A stretch of 64,000 nucleotides of DNA, taken from contig DATLGL010000019.1 of assembly GCA_035540495.1 (NCBI GenBank), positions 1 through 64,000 on the forward strand, written 5' to 3'. Position numbers and translations under genes: made by a program. Below the pieces are notes generated by a model that searched no databases, was not told the DNA's origin, and worked only from the letters and a program-made list of their open reading frames with translations. Each line of letters starts with the position of its first letter. Position 1 is the stretch's first letter. Positions 32,235-41,174 of the stretch are shown one piece after another. The DNA is from DASVEG01 sp035540495 (GTDB taxonomy: Bacteria; Actinomycetota; Acidimicrobiia; Acidimicrobiales; CADCTF01).

Positions 32235-33080
32235 GTGAAACCGCCTGCCTTCGACTACATCGCCGCCGGCTCGCTCGACGAGGCGTTGACGGCGCTGGCC
32301 GAGGGTGGTGAGGACGCCAAGGTGCTCGCCGGGGGGCAGAGCCTGATCCCCCTGCTGTCGCTGCGACTCGCCTACCCGAGCCTGCTCGTCGACGTGAACC
32401 GGGTCGACGAGCTGTCCACGATCGAGCGCACGAACGGCACGCTTCGGATCGGATCGATGGTCCGCCACCGCACGGCGGAGAGGTCGAAGGTGATCGCCGA
32501 TGCGGTCCCGTTGATCACGGCGGTGATGCCGTACATCGGGCACGTGGCGATCCGCAGCAGGGGGACGATCGGCGGCAGCATCGCGCACGCCGATCCCGCC
32601 GCCGAACTTCCCGCGGTGGCGCTGGCCCTCGACGCGACGATCAACGTCCGCAGCGCGGCGAGGGGCGAACGCAGCATCGCGGCAGCCGACTTCTTCGACG
32701 GCTATTTCACGACGACCATCGAGCCGGACGAGATCGTCACGTCGATCGACTTCCCCGTCGCGGCACCAGGCACCGGCGTTGCGGTCGAGGAAGTGGCCCG
32801 CCGGCACGGCGACTTCGCCATGGTCGGCGCGGTGGCGGCGGTCGGACCCGATGGCACCGCCCGCATCGCGCTGATCAACGTCGCGGAGAAGCCCGTCAGA
32901 GCCACCGAGGCCGAGGCGGCGTTCGCCACCGGAGCATCGGTGGACGACGTCGCCGCCGCCGCCACCCGAGACCTCGACCCGTCGGGCGACCTCCACGCGT
33001 CGCCCGCCTACCGCAAGAAGGTCGCCGGCGTGTGCGTGAAGCGGGCGCTCGCGAAGGCACGAGAAGGAGCAGCGAAGTGA
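32235..33080 (+). CDS. Molybdenum hydroxylase FAD-binding subunit (CoxM-like)
   Basis: 281 residues from GTG 32235; the in-frame extension back to 32166 has no support. Family motifs are FDYIAAGSLDEALTALAEGG, the FAD pyrophosphate loop AGGQSLIPLLSLRLAYPSLL, and the second FAD loop RSRGTIGGSIAHADPAAELP. In the xanthine oxidase/CO dehydrogenase family this subunit passes electrons from the 2Fe-2S subunit to an acceptor through FAD. The GTG of the next gene overlaps its stop, so the three subunits are one operon in M-S-L order, as in cox operons. The substrate is set by the large subunit. Confidence 0.9.
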   Translation: MKPPAFDYIAAGSLDEALTALAEGGEDAKVLAGGQSLIPLLSLRLAYPSLLVDVNRVDELSTIERTNGTLRIGSMVRHRTAERSKVIADAVPLITAVMPYIGHVAIRSRGTIGGSIAHADPAAELPAVALALDATINVRSAARGERSIAAADFFDGYFTTTIEPDEIVTSIDFPVAAPGTGVAVEEVARRHGDFAMVGAVAAVGPDGTARIALINVAEKPVRATEAEAAFATGASVDDVAAAATRDLDPSGDLHASPAYRKKVAGVCVKRALAKAREGAAK

Positions 33081-33535
33081 ACGTCGAGTTGACCGTCAAC
33101 GGCGAGGCGCGCAGCGCGCACGACGTCGAACCACGCAAGACGCTCGCCGACTTCCTGCGCGAAGACCTCGGGCTCACCGGCACCCACCTCGGTTGCGAGC
33201 ACGGCGTGTGCGGCGCGTGCACGGTCATCGTCGACGGCGACGCGGTGCGCAGCTGCCTGATGCTCGCGGTGCAGGCGAACCGCGCGGAGATCCGCACCAT
33301 CGAGGGACTGGGCACGCCCGACGACATGAACCCGTTGCAGGAGTCGATGCGCGACTCGCACGCCTTCCAGTGCGGGTTCTGCACGCCGGGCTTCATGATG
33401 CAGATCACCGCGCTGCTCGAGGAGAACCCGTCACCCACCGAGGACGAGGTCCGGGAGACGCTGTCCGGCAACATCTGCCGCTGCACCGGCTACGAGTCGA
33501 TCATCAACGGCGTCCTGAAGGCGGTGGGGGCATGA
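33077..33535 (+). CDS. Molybdenum hydroxylase 2Fe-2S subunit (CoxS-like)
   Basis: 152 residues from GTG 33077, overlapping the previous stop. The plant-type 2Fe-2S cluster is bound by CEHGVCGACTVIVDGDAVRSC-type spacing: C-x4-C-x2-C and a later C, near residues 42-64. The second cluster uses CGFCTPGFMMQ and NICRCTGYESI. Full length for the family (about 150-165). It carries electrons between the molybdenum centre and FAD. Its stop overlaps the large subunit's ATG (33532). Confidence 0.93.
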   Translation: MNVELTVNGEARSAHDVEPRKTLADFLREDLGLTGTHLGCEHGVCGACTVIVDGDAVRSCLMLAVQANRAEIRTIEGLGTPDDMNPLQESMRDSHAFQCGFCTPGFMMQITALLEENPSPTEDEVRETLSGNICRCTGYESIINGVLKAVGA

Positions 33536-35853
33536 CCGCAACGCAGCAGCCGATGGCCCAGCGCTTCGTCGGCGAGAGCGTCAAGCGCTCCGAGGACAAG
33601 CGCATCCTCACGGGCACCGGCAACTACGTCGACGACGTCCAGCTGCCCGGGATGCTCCACGCGGCCTTCCTCCGGAGCCCGTTCGCCCACGCCCACATCA
33701 CGAGCATCGATGTGAGCGCGGCTCGTCAGGTCGAAGGTGTGGTCGCGGTACACGACGGGGCGAGCATGCAGGGGCTCCTGGCGGAGACCGCGCAGCCGCC
33801 GGGCATCTTCGGCCCGGCGCCGGTCAAGTTCACGCTCCTCGCGAGCGACAAGGTTCGCCTGGTGGGCGATCCCGTTGCCGTCGTCGTCGCGACGAGCCGC
33901 TACATCGCGGAGGATGCGCTCCAGCTGATCGACGTCGAGTACGACGAGCTCCCGCCCATCGCCACCGTCGAGCACGCCCTCGACGAGAGCCGTCCGGCGA
34001 TCTTCGAAGACCTCGGCTCGAACGTCGTCACCGGTCCCCGGACGAACACCCACGGCGACGTCGACGGGGCGTTCGCGCGCGCCGACCGGATCGTCACCGC
34101 GAACATCAAGGTGCACCGTCATCAGAACGTGCCGATGGAGTGCAGGGGCGTCGTCGCCGACTTCGACACCGACTCGCAGACCCTCACCATCCACGGGTCG
34201 AACCAGGGCGTCGGCATCGCCAAGATGGTGCTCACGGGCCAGCTCGGCATGCCGCCCGACACGATCAGGGTGCTCTGCGGCGACATCGGCGGGTCGTTCG
34301 GTCTCAAGATCGGCACCGGCCGCGAGGAGATCGCCACGGCCGCGCTGTCGAAGGCGATCGGCCGTCCGGTGAAGTGGATCGAAGACCGCAACGAGCACCT
34401 CGCCTTCTCCGGTCAGGCGAGGGAGGAGACCCTCGACGTCGAGGCCGCCGTCACGAACGAGGGCGACATCCTCGGGCTCAAGGTGAGCATGATCGTCGAC
34501 ACCGGCGCCTACCCCGGCATGGGAGCGATGCTCGGCGGGATGGTGGAGAACATGATGCCCGGGCCGTACTCGCTCGAGGGCCTCGAGTTCACGTTCCGGG
34601 CGGTGACCACGAACAAGGCGACCTACGTCGCGTACCGGGGACCGTGGGCGTCGGAGACGTTCTGCCGCGAGCGGATCGTCGACATGGTGGCCAAGGAGCT
34701 CGGCATGGAGCCGCTCGAGGTGCGCCGGCGGAACATCGCGTTCCAGGGCGACAACCCCGGGAAGATGGTGACCGGACGCACGCTCAAGTCGGCGACCGCG
34801 CGGGAGTCTCTGGAGAAGATCGCCGAATTGGTCGACCTGCCCTCGTTTCGGAAGCGCCAGGCGGAGGCCCGCCAGCAGGGCAAGCACCTCGGCATCGGCA
34901 TGGCCACCTACATCGAAGCCGCGCCCGGGCCGCGGGCCGACGGGGGCGGGGGGCTCGGCAACGAGGCGATGCGCATGCGCCTCGACGACGACGGGATCGT
35001 GCGCGTGTTCACCGCGCAGATGCCCCACGGCCAGAGTCACGAGACGACGCTGGCCCAGATCGCGGCCGAGGAGTTCGGCGTGCCGATGGAGATGGTGAAG
35101 GTAGTCGTCGGCGACAGCGACCAGGTGCCGTTCGGGTTCACCGGCGGCTCCCGCTCGGCGACGATGGCCGGCGGCGCCGCCCTCGTGAACGCACGGGCGC
35201 TGCGGGAGAAGGTGCTGGAGGAGACGGCGAACCAGCTCGAAGCCGCGGTCGAAGATCTCGAGATCGTCGACGGGAAGGTCGGCGTGCGCGGTGTCCCCGC
35301 CAAGGCGAAGGCGCTGGCCGAGATCGCGACCACCGCCACCGCGGCGGGCACCGCCCTCGAGGTCAGCCAGGCCTTCGACGGCGGGCAGGGCGGCTGGTCG
35401 GGCGGCACCCACTGCGCCATCGTGGAGGTCGACGTCGAGACGGGCCTCGTCGACATCGAGCGCTACATCGTCGTGGAGGACTGCGGGAAGCTCATCAACC
35501 CGGCGGTCGTCGACGGCCAGGTGCGCGGCGGCGTCGCCCAGGGCATCGGCGCGGTCCTGCTGGAGAAGTCCGCCTACGACCCCGACAGCGGGCAGTTCCT
35601 CGCCGGCACGTTCATGGACTACCTGCTGCCGACGACCACCGAGGTCCCCCGCATCGAGACGCACCACCTCGAGACGGTCCCTCTCGATCCAGACGTCAAC
35701 TTCCGCGGCGTCGGCGAGGGCGGCATGGTCGTGTCACCGGCGACGCTGTGCAACGCGATCGAAGACGCGCTCTCGCCGTTCGCCGTCAAGATCGAGGAGC
35801 AGCACCTACCGCCGCTGCGCATCCTCGAGCTCATCGGCGCTCTCGACGACTGA
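33532..35853 (+). CDS. Molybdenum hydroxylase large subunit (CoxL-like, not form I CODH)
   Basis: 773 residues from ATG 33532. It begins FVGESVKRSEDKRILTGTGN, as in aerobic CODH/aldehyde dehydrogenase large subunits. Molybdopterin-binding segments include GGSFGLKIG and GGSRSATMAGGAA, and the conserved catalytic Glu is in FRGVGEGGMVVSP. The active-site loop reads AYRGPWASE (about 367-375). True CO dehydrogenases (form I) have AYxCSFR, and form II proteins have AYRGAGR, so this enzyme is probably not a CO oxidiser. An aldehyde, purine or other heterocycle hydroxylase is more likely. No maturation genes (coxDEF) are next to it. The 3' end overlaps a convergent membrane protein gene by 48 bases. 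Confidence 0.88.
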   Translation: MTATQQPMAQRFVGESVKRSEDKRILTGTGNYVDDVQLPGMLHAAFLRSPFAHAHITSIDVSAARQVEGVVAVHDGASMQGLLAETAQPPGIFGPAPVKFTLLASDKVRLVGDPVAVVVATSRYIAEDALQLIDVEYDELPPIATVEHALDESRPAIFEDLGSNVVTGPRTNTHGDVDGAFARADRIVTANIKVHRHQNVPMECRGVVADFDTDSQTLTIHGSNQGVGIAKMVLTGQLGMPPDTIRVLCGDIGGSFGLKIGTGREEIATAALSKAIGRPVKWIEDRNEHLAFSGQAREETLDVEAAVTNEGDILGLKVSMIVDTGAYPGMGAMLGGMVENMMPGPYSLEGLEFTFRAVTTNKATYVAYRGPWASETFCRERIVDMVAKELGMEPLEVRRRNIAFQGDNPGKMVTGRTLKSATARESLEKIAELVDLPSFRKRQAEARQQGKHLGIGMATYIEAAPGPRADGGGGLGNEAMRMRLDDDGIVRVFTAQMPHGQSHETTLAQIAAEEFGVPMEMVKVVVGDSDQVPFGFTGGSRSATMAGGAALVNARALREKVLEETANQLEAAVEDLEIVDGKVGVRGVPAKAKALAEIATTATAAGTALEVSQAFDGGQGGWSGGTHCAIVEVDVETGLVDIERYIVVEDCGKLINPAVVDGQVRGGVAQGIGAVLLEKSAYDPDSGQFLAGTFMDYLLPTTTEVPRIETHHLETVPLDPDVNFRGVGEGGMVVSPATLCNAIEDALSPFAVKIEEQHLPPLRILELIGALDD

Positions 35854-37599
35854 GCGTCGCCGTCCGGAGATCTTCGCGCCCGCCAGCGCCACCGAGCCGA
35901 TCCACGCCGACGAGAGCACGACGATCAGCCCCAGCACGACCATCGCGAGCCATCCCATCTCCGGCGACGCCTCGCGCTGCAGGTAGCGCTGCTCGCTCAC
36001 GAACCTCGCGCGCCGGTCTTGCGCGGGGACGGCCGGGAGCCCGTACTCCTCGTCGGCCGGCAACCGGACGGCGACCGCCATCATCTCCGCACCGCGATGG
36101 AGGCGGACGAGCGACTTGGCCCGACCGGCGAGCAGGAGCGGCTCGTCGGTCGTGTACTCGCCGGCGACACCATCGACGGGTTGGAGGTGGACGATCTGGC
36201 GGCCGCCCCACTGCCAGCTCCCGGCGGTGAACCAGCGGGCGCCCTCGGCTGCGTCGGGCGGATCGAGCGCGACCGTCACGTGCGCGTGCTGCTCGTCCAC
36301 CCACGCGAAACGAACGTCGGCCGTCACTTCACCGGTCCGCCGGGGCGACGGGATGGCGAGCGCGAGGAAGAGCGCGACCAACGCCACCGCGACCGCGCCG
36401 GCAGGCACCCGACGAACAGGCGACTCGGCCGAGACGACGCCCGCGACCGCTGCGCCCACCACCGCGGCCGCGACCGCAGCGAGCAGGCCGACCAGCAGCG
36501 CGTCGGGGAACAGCGCGGACGTCCACGGTTGGTGGGCGCCCTGGTTCCACCACCACTCGACCGCCAGCCCGCCGGTCGCCACCAGCACGCCCGACACCAG
36601 CGCGAACCGCAGGCGGTCGCGCGTCCCCGCCACCAGAGCGGCGATCTCCACCAGCGCGGCGGAGCCGAGGTAGATCGCGCCTGCGCGCGTCTCGATCGGC
36701 CCGTCGGTGCCGGTGGCGCCGAAGGCGAACAGCGCCACCGCGATCCCCAGCGACCAGCCCGGCCCGTGAACGATCCTGATCAGCGTGAGCGCGAGCCCCG
36801 CGGCGATGCAGATCAGCACCGGGTGGAACAGCTGCTGCCACTGCGGCACCCCGTAGCTGAACTCGCCCTGGACGCTCGAGAGCCCCTGGAGCGTGAGCGC
36901 CCCCGCGACGACGTGCAGCCCCCGTGACCACCGGCGGTGCGAGGCGGTCGAGCCGTCACCGGGGCCGACGCCGGTCTCGGCCAGCACCAGCCACGACGCC
37001 AAGCCGGTGAACGACGCGGCGAGGATCATGATCAGGTGGGGCGGGCTCCACATCGTCACGTCGATGCCGTACGCCCGGTGCCACAGCTCGTCGACGGGGA
37101 AGCCGATCAGGGCCGCAGCGCCGAGTGCGCCGAGGGGCAGCATCGACCACGGCACCCGCAGTCCCCCGAAGCGGAGGTCGGTCTCGACCCGCTCGATCGA
37201 CGCGATGAGCACGCCGAGCATCGGCGCAATGGAGATGAGCACGAGGCCGATGAAGATCGCGGTGTGCGGCGCAGTGAACAGGTCGTCGTCACGCCCGAGC
37301 GCGACGTGCCACGCGACGTCGGTGTAGAAGCCGTAGCCAGCGACGGCAAGCCCGTACACCGCGAACAACACGCTGATCGCCGCCCAGCCGGGCAACCCCG
37401 TACGCCGCTCGAGGGCGCGCGGCACCCGGAGCAGAGCAGCGTCGAGGCCGCGCCGGTCGGGTGCGCGGCCCCGGATGAACAGCACCACGAGCAACACCGC
37501 GAGCACGCCGAGGAACAGCCAGAGCGGCGTCCACGATGCGAGCGAGCTGCCGCGAGGACCGTCGGGATCGACGATCCCTTCCACCCCCAGAAGAACCAT
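35806..37599 (-). CDS. Multi-pass membrane protein of unknown function
   Basis: 597 residues, ATG at 37599. About 11-12 hydrophobic helices occupy residues 20-440, for example TPLWLFLGVLAVLLVVLFI and WAAISVLFAVYGLAVAGYGF. A soluble domain follows (about 445-560) that looks strand-rich and extracytoplasmic (DVRFAWVDEQHAHVTVALD), and a last helix with WLAMVVLGLIVVLSSAWIGS precedes a charged tail. HIS-Trp motifs in the core, such as DVAWHVALGRDDDLFTAPH and GFPVDELWHRAYGID, and a SPPHLIM segment, resemble heme- or metal-coordinating membrane proteins, but I do not recognise the family. Convergent with the coxL-like gene; divergent from the PBP4 gene across a 153-base region containing a palindrome. 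Confidence 0.75.
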   Translation of the reverse strand: MVLLGVEGIVDPDGPRGSSLASWTPLWLFLGVLAVLLVVLFIRGRAPDRRGLDAALLRVPRALERRTGLPGWAAISVLFAVYGLAVAGYGFYTDVAWHVALGRDDDLFTAPHTAIFIGLVLISIAPMLGVLIASIERVETDLRFGGLRVPWSMLPLGALGAAALIGFPVDELWHRAYGIDVTMWSPPHLIMILAASFTGLASWLVLAETGVGPGDGSTASHRRWSRGLHVVAGALTLQGLSSVQGEFSYGVPQWQQLFHPVLICIAAGLALTLIRIVHGPGWSLGIAVALFAFGATGTDGPIETRAGAIYLGSAALVEIAALVAGTRDRLRFALVSGVLVATGGLAVEWWWNQGAHQPWTSALFPDALLVGLLAAVAAAVVGAAVAGVVSAESPVRRVPAGAVAVALVALFLALAIPSPRRTGEVTADVRFAWVDEQHAHVTVALDPPDAAEGARWFTAGSWQWGGRQIVHLQPVDGVAGEYTTDEPLLLAGRAKSLVRLHRGAEMMAVAVRLPADEEYGLPAVPAQDRRARFVSEQRYLQREASPEMGWLAMVVLGLIVVLSSAWIGSVALAGAKISGRRRSVVESADELEDAQRR

Positions 37600-37606
37600 G
37601 CGGTGA

Positions 37607-37623
37607 TGTTACCGCGAGTAACA
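37607..37623. promoter_or_regulatory. Operator-like palindrome TGTTAC-N5-GTAACA
   Basis: A perfect 6-base inverted repeat at 37607-37612 and 37618-37623, only 8 bases upstream of the membrane protein start (37599). This placement suits repression of that gene, or autoregulation by a TetR- or GntR-type dimer. The regulator is not in the window. Confidence 0.4.
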
Positions 37624-37752
37624 CCAGGCCGCCACGGGGGTGAATCGCCCGAATCTGAAATTCCCTTCAAGAACGGGTCCGTGACGCCGCGGCGGGCGAG
37701 GCCTGCTTTACCTTGAACCGGAGTACCGGCGGGCACTTCCCAACTGGAGCCC

Positions 37753-39237
37753 ATGTCTTCCCTCTTCTCCTCTCGCGTCCGCGCGGTCGCCGCTGGTCTC
37801 GCCGTCGTCCTCGGCTTCGGCGGGTTCTCGGTTCTGCGCGGCACCGACGACGACGCCCGTAGCGCGGCTGTCGAGGCCGCCGCGGCCGCGCCGGCTCCCG
37901 CTCCGCCGGCCGCGGAACCGGCTGCCCCGGAACCGCCGGCTGTTGCGGAGGCCGCAGACGCGCCGGCCGACGTCGCTCCGGCGCCGACCGAGCCGCCGCG
38001 ACCGTTGACCGTCCCCGAGAGGCTCGAGCAGATCGTCTCGTCGGTCGGTGACCGCCACGTCGCGGTGGCGATCGTCGACGATGCCGGCAACACCGTCATC
38101 GAGCGCAACCCCGATGCGCCGGTCATCCCGGCCTCGACGACGAAGTTGGTCACCGCGGCGGCGGCGCTGGCCGAGCTCGGGCCGGACTTCCGCTGGCAGA
38201 CCCGCGTGGCATCCACCGCTCGGGTCAACGACGGCGTCATCAACGGCGACGTCGTGGTGGTCGGCGCCGGCGACCCGACACTGTCCGGCGGACGGTACGC
38301 GGAAGCAGTGCCCGAGCGACCCAGGACCCCGCTCGAGGGGCTAGCCGACCGCATCGCCGCCGCCGGTGCGACCCGCATCACCGGGCGGCTCATCGCCGAC
38401 GCCGGCTTCTTCCCCAACCAGCCCTTCGCCGACGGTGTGGCCAAGGTCGGCGGCGACAGCTCGCCGCCCTCGTCAGGGCTGATGACGGACGGATCTCGCA
38501 AGGTCTGGCACAACGGCGCCAAGGTCGAGTCGGTGCCGGCGGCCGACCCGGCGGTGGAGACGGTCAACCTGCTCGCAGCAGCCCTTGCGGTTCGTGGGGT
38601 GACGATCGAGGGCGGGATCGGACGGGCGGACGGCGCAGCCGCCACCGCTCCTCACCCACTCGCCGACGTCAACAGCCCCCCGCTGATCGACGTCCTGCGC
38701 TACCTCGTCCAGCGCAGCGACAACCACCTCGCCGACGCCGTCTTCCGCACGATGGGCGCCCGGCGAGGCGACGGATCCTGGGCGAACTCGGCCCGTGTCA
38801 CCACGACGGCGCTCGAGCGGATCGGCTTCGACACGTCGCGCATCGCAGTCGCCGACGGGTCGGGGCTCTCCCGCAACGGTCGGGTGACGGCGGCGAGCCT
38901 CGTCCACCTCGACGAGGTGATGGCGAAGACCCGCTACGCCTCGGAGTGGTACTCGCTGTACGCCGTCGCCGGCTCGAGCGGCACGCTTCGTGGTCGCCTG
39001 CTCGACACCCCCGCCGCGGGACGTGTCGGAGGCAAGACCGGAACCCTCAGCGACGTACGCGCGCTGGCCGGCTTCGTCACCGACGGCGAACGCCCCCGCT
39101 TCCGGTTCACCGTCGTCGGCAACGGACTCGACCGGCCGGGTCTCGAGGCGGTGACGAAGGCCCAGGACGAGATCGCACTCGTGCTCGCCGAGCGGGCGGC
39201 CGCCTGCGCCGGACAATCGACGTGCCCCGCAGCCTGA
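37753..39237 (+). CDS. dacB: PBP4-type D-Ala-D-Ala carboxypeptidase/endopeptidase
   Basis: 494 residues from ATG 37753. An N-terminal signal or anchor helix (VRAVAAGLAVVLGFGGFSVL) is followed by an Ala/Pro-rich linker to about residue 85, then a peptidase S13 domain. The active-site motifs are complete: SxxK in IPASTTKLVTAAAAL (Ser near 127), SDN in QRSDNHLADAVF (about 321), and KTG in GGKTGTLSDVRAL (about 427). Cell-envelope enzyme that trims peptidoglycan stem peptides or cleaves cross-links. A candidate -10 TACCTT lies at 37709-37714. It is followed by a hairpin at 39251-39279. Confident family assignment; the gene symbol follows convention. Confidence 0.9.
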   Translation: MSSLFSSRVRAVAAGLAVVLGFGGFSVLRGTDDDARSAAVEAAAAAPAPAPPAAEPAAPEPPAVAEAADAPADVAPAPTEPPRPLTVPERLEQIVSSVGDRHVAVAIVDDAGNTVIERNPDAPVIPASTTKLVTAAAALAELGPDFRWQTRVASTARVNDGVINGDVVVVGAGDPTLSGGRYAEAVPERPRTPLEGLADRIAAAGATRITGRLIADAGFFPNQPFADGVAKVGGDSSPPSSGLMTDGSRKVWHNGAKVESVPAADPAVETVNLLAAALAVRGVTIEGGIGRADGAAATAPHPLADVNSPPLIDVLRYLVQRSDNHLADAVFRTMGARRGDGSWANSARVTTTALERIGFDTSRIAVADGSGLSRNGRVTAASLVHLDEVMAKTRYASEWYSLYAVAGSSGTLRGRLLDTPAAGRVGGKTGTLSDVRALAGFVTDGERPRFRFTVVGNGLDRPGLEAVTKAQDEIALVLAERAAACAGQSTCPAA

Positions 39238-39250
39238 CCTCTTGGTAATC

Positions 39251-39279
39251 TTCGATCCTCGAACAAATCGAGGGTCGAA
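39251..39279 (+). terminator. Hairpin after dacB
   Basis: Arms TTCGATCCTCGA (39251-39262) and TCGAGGGTCGAA (39268-39279) pair with one G-T wobble around a 5-base loop, ACAAA. There is no following T-run, so it is either an intrinsic-like terminator of the high-GC type or an RNA element before the ABC exporter genes. Confidence 0.5.
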
Positions 39280-39422
39280 TCCAGAGAGGGCTGATCACCA
39301 TCACCACACTCGAACTTGACCTCGAGCGCGTCGCCCCGTACGAGCCCGTCCACCTGAAGCCGGTCGGCAACGCGCCTCGGGCGAAGGTCGATCCGGACGC
39401 TTCGAAGGGCTGGGTCAAGCGA

Positions 39423-41174
39423 ATGCTTCCGCTCGTCCTCGCCCGGAAGCGCCGCTTCGCGGCGGCGATGGTCTGCAGCGTCATCGGGTTGATCGCGCAG
39501 ATCGCCGTGCCGCGGGTGGTGATGGCGGCCATCGACACCGCTCTCGCGCGCCGCACCCAGTCGATCGGGGTGTTCATCGCTGCGTTGGCGGCGATCGGCG
39601 TGATCCGCGCGATCTTCACGTACTCCCACCGCAGCCTCCTCTACAAGGTCGCGTACGACCTCGAGTACGACCTGCGGGTCACGATGTACGAGCACTTCAG
39701 CCGGTTGTCGTTCTCGTTCTACGACAGCGTGCAGTCGGGCCAGCTCATCAGCCGCGCGAACTCCGACATCCGCAGCGTGCAGATGTTCCTCACGTTCGCT
39801 CCCCTCATCGGGCTGCAGATGGTGAGCTTCGGCTTCGCGTTCGCGCTGATGATGGCGATCAACGTCCCCCTGTCGATCGTCGCCCTCTCTCCCCTCCCCT
39901 TCGTCTTCCTCACCGGCCTGCGGATGCGCCGGCTCATGTTCCCGATCTCGTGGATCGTCCAGGAGCGCCAGGCCGGCGTGGCGACGATCGTCGAAGAGAA
40001 CGTCGCCGGTGCCCGCGTGGTGAAGTCGTTCGCCGCGGAGCAGCAGCAGGTCGACTCGATGGCCCGGTCGGCCAAGCGCCTCGAGTGGGGTCAGAACCGC
40101 CAGATCGACGTGCGCGCTCGCTACGCGCCGATCATGGAGAACCTGCCCCGCCTCGGCATGGCAGGTGTGCTGCTGTACGGCGGCATCCTCGCCGTGCGCG
40201 GCGACGTCACGATCGGCACGATCGTCGCCTTCTCGATCTACGTCGTCATGCTCCAGGCGCCCTTCCGGATGCTCGGGATGCTGATGATGATGGGACAGCG
40301 CGCGGCCGCCTCCGCAGCTCGCATCTACGAGATCCTCGACACGCCGGCCGAGATCGTCGACCGTCCTGGAGCCGTCGACCTGGTCGACCCGAAGGGACAT
40401 CTCGAGCTGCGCGACGTCACCTTCACGTACAAGAACGGGCCGACGGTGCTCGACGACTTCAACCTCGTCGTGGAGCCGGGCGAGACCGTGGCGCTCGTCG
40501 GTCGCACCGGCAGCGGCAAGTCGACCGTCGCGCGCCTCCTCACCCGCTTCTACGACGTGAACGAGGGGCAGGTGCTGATCGACGGGATGGACGTGCGTGA
40601 CCTCACCCTCACGTCGCTGCGCCACCACGTCGGCGTCGTGCTCGACGAGCCGTTCCTGTTCTCGTCGTCGGTACGGGACAACATCGCCTACGGGCGCCCC
40701 GATGCGACGATGGAAGACATCGAGCGGGCGGCGCGGGCTGCGAACGCGCACGAGTTCATCGAGAAGCTGGCGGATGGCTACGACTCGATCATCGGCGAGC
40801 GCGGGTACGACCTCTCGGGCGGGCAGCGCCAGCGCATCGCGATCGCCCGCACGCTGCTCGTGAACCCGCGCATCCTGGTGCTCGACGATGCGACGTCCGC
40901 GATCGACGTGCGGGTGGAGGACCTGATCCACCAGGCCTTGTCGGGACTGATGAAGACGCGCACCACCGTGGTGATCGCGCACCGCCTGTCGACGATCTCG
41001 CTCGCCGATCGGGTGTGCCTGCTCGAGGGGGGCAAGGTCGTCGCGAGCGGCACCCACGCCGAGCTCATGCGCACCGAGGCCCGCTACGCGGAGGTGCTGG
41101 CCCACATGAACGAGGAGGAGGCGAAGGCGGAAGCCGACCGAGACGCCGCCGCCCTCGTCGGAGGTGACGACTGA
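39423..41174 (+). CDS. ABC exporter half-transporter, subunit A (degenerate ATPase site)
   Basis: 583 residues from ATG 39423. Six membrane helices (about 10-300) precede a nucleotide-binding domain: Walker A GRTGSGKSTVAR (about 358), signature LSGGQRQRIAIAR, and Walker B ILVLDDATSAID, where Asp replaces the usual catalytic Glu. The H-loop is intact in VVIAHRLSTIS. With the next gene (1-base overlap) it should form a heterodimeric exporter of the TM287/288 or LmrCD type with one weakened ATP site. Coding sequence appears to continue upstream in frame (TTLELDLERVAPYEPVHLKP) to about 39291 without ATG, GTG or TTG, just after GAGAGGG, so the true start may be a rare CTG or ATC. Confidence 0.88.
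   Translation: MLPLVLARKRRFAAAMVCSVIGLIAQIAVPRVVMAAIDTALARRTQSIGVFIAALAAIGVIRAIFTYSHRSLLYKVAYDLEYDLRVTMYEHFSRLSFSFYDSVQSGQLISRANSDIRSVQMFLTFAPLIGLQMVSFGFAFALMMAINVPLSIVALSPLPFVFLTGLRMRRLMFPISWIVQERQAGVATIVEENVAGARVVKSFAAEQQQVDSMARSAKRLEWGQNRQIDVRARYAPIMENLPRLGMAGVLLYGGILAVRGDVTIGTIVAFSIYVVMLQAPFRMLGMLMMMGQRAAASAARIYEILDTPAEIVDRPGAVDLVDPKGHLELRDVTFTYKNGPTVLDDFNLVVEPGETVALVGRTGSGKSTVARLLTRFYDVNEGQVLIDGMDVRDLTLTSLRHHVGVVLDEPFLFSSSVRDNIAYGRPDATMEDIERAARAANAHEFIEKLADGYDSIIGERGYDLSGGQRQRIAIARTLLVNPRILVLDDATSAIDVRVEDLIHQALSGLMKTRTTVVIAHRLSTISLADRVCLLEGGKVVASGTHAELMRTEARYAEVLAHMNEEEAKAEADRDAAALVGGDD

Noticed and set aside
33193..33531. Extension of the CoxL-like frame
   Set aside because: It lies inside the 2Fe-2S subunit gene and is Arg/Gly-rich shadow sequence.
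33532..35853. Form I aerobic CO dehydrogenase
   Set aside because: The diagnostic AYxCSFR loop is absent.
39251..39279. Riboswitch before the ABC exporter
   Set aside because: Only one hairpin with no further conserved structure; a terminator or simple hairpin is enough.
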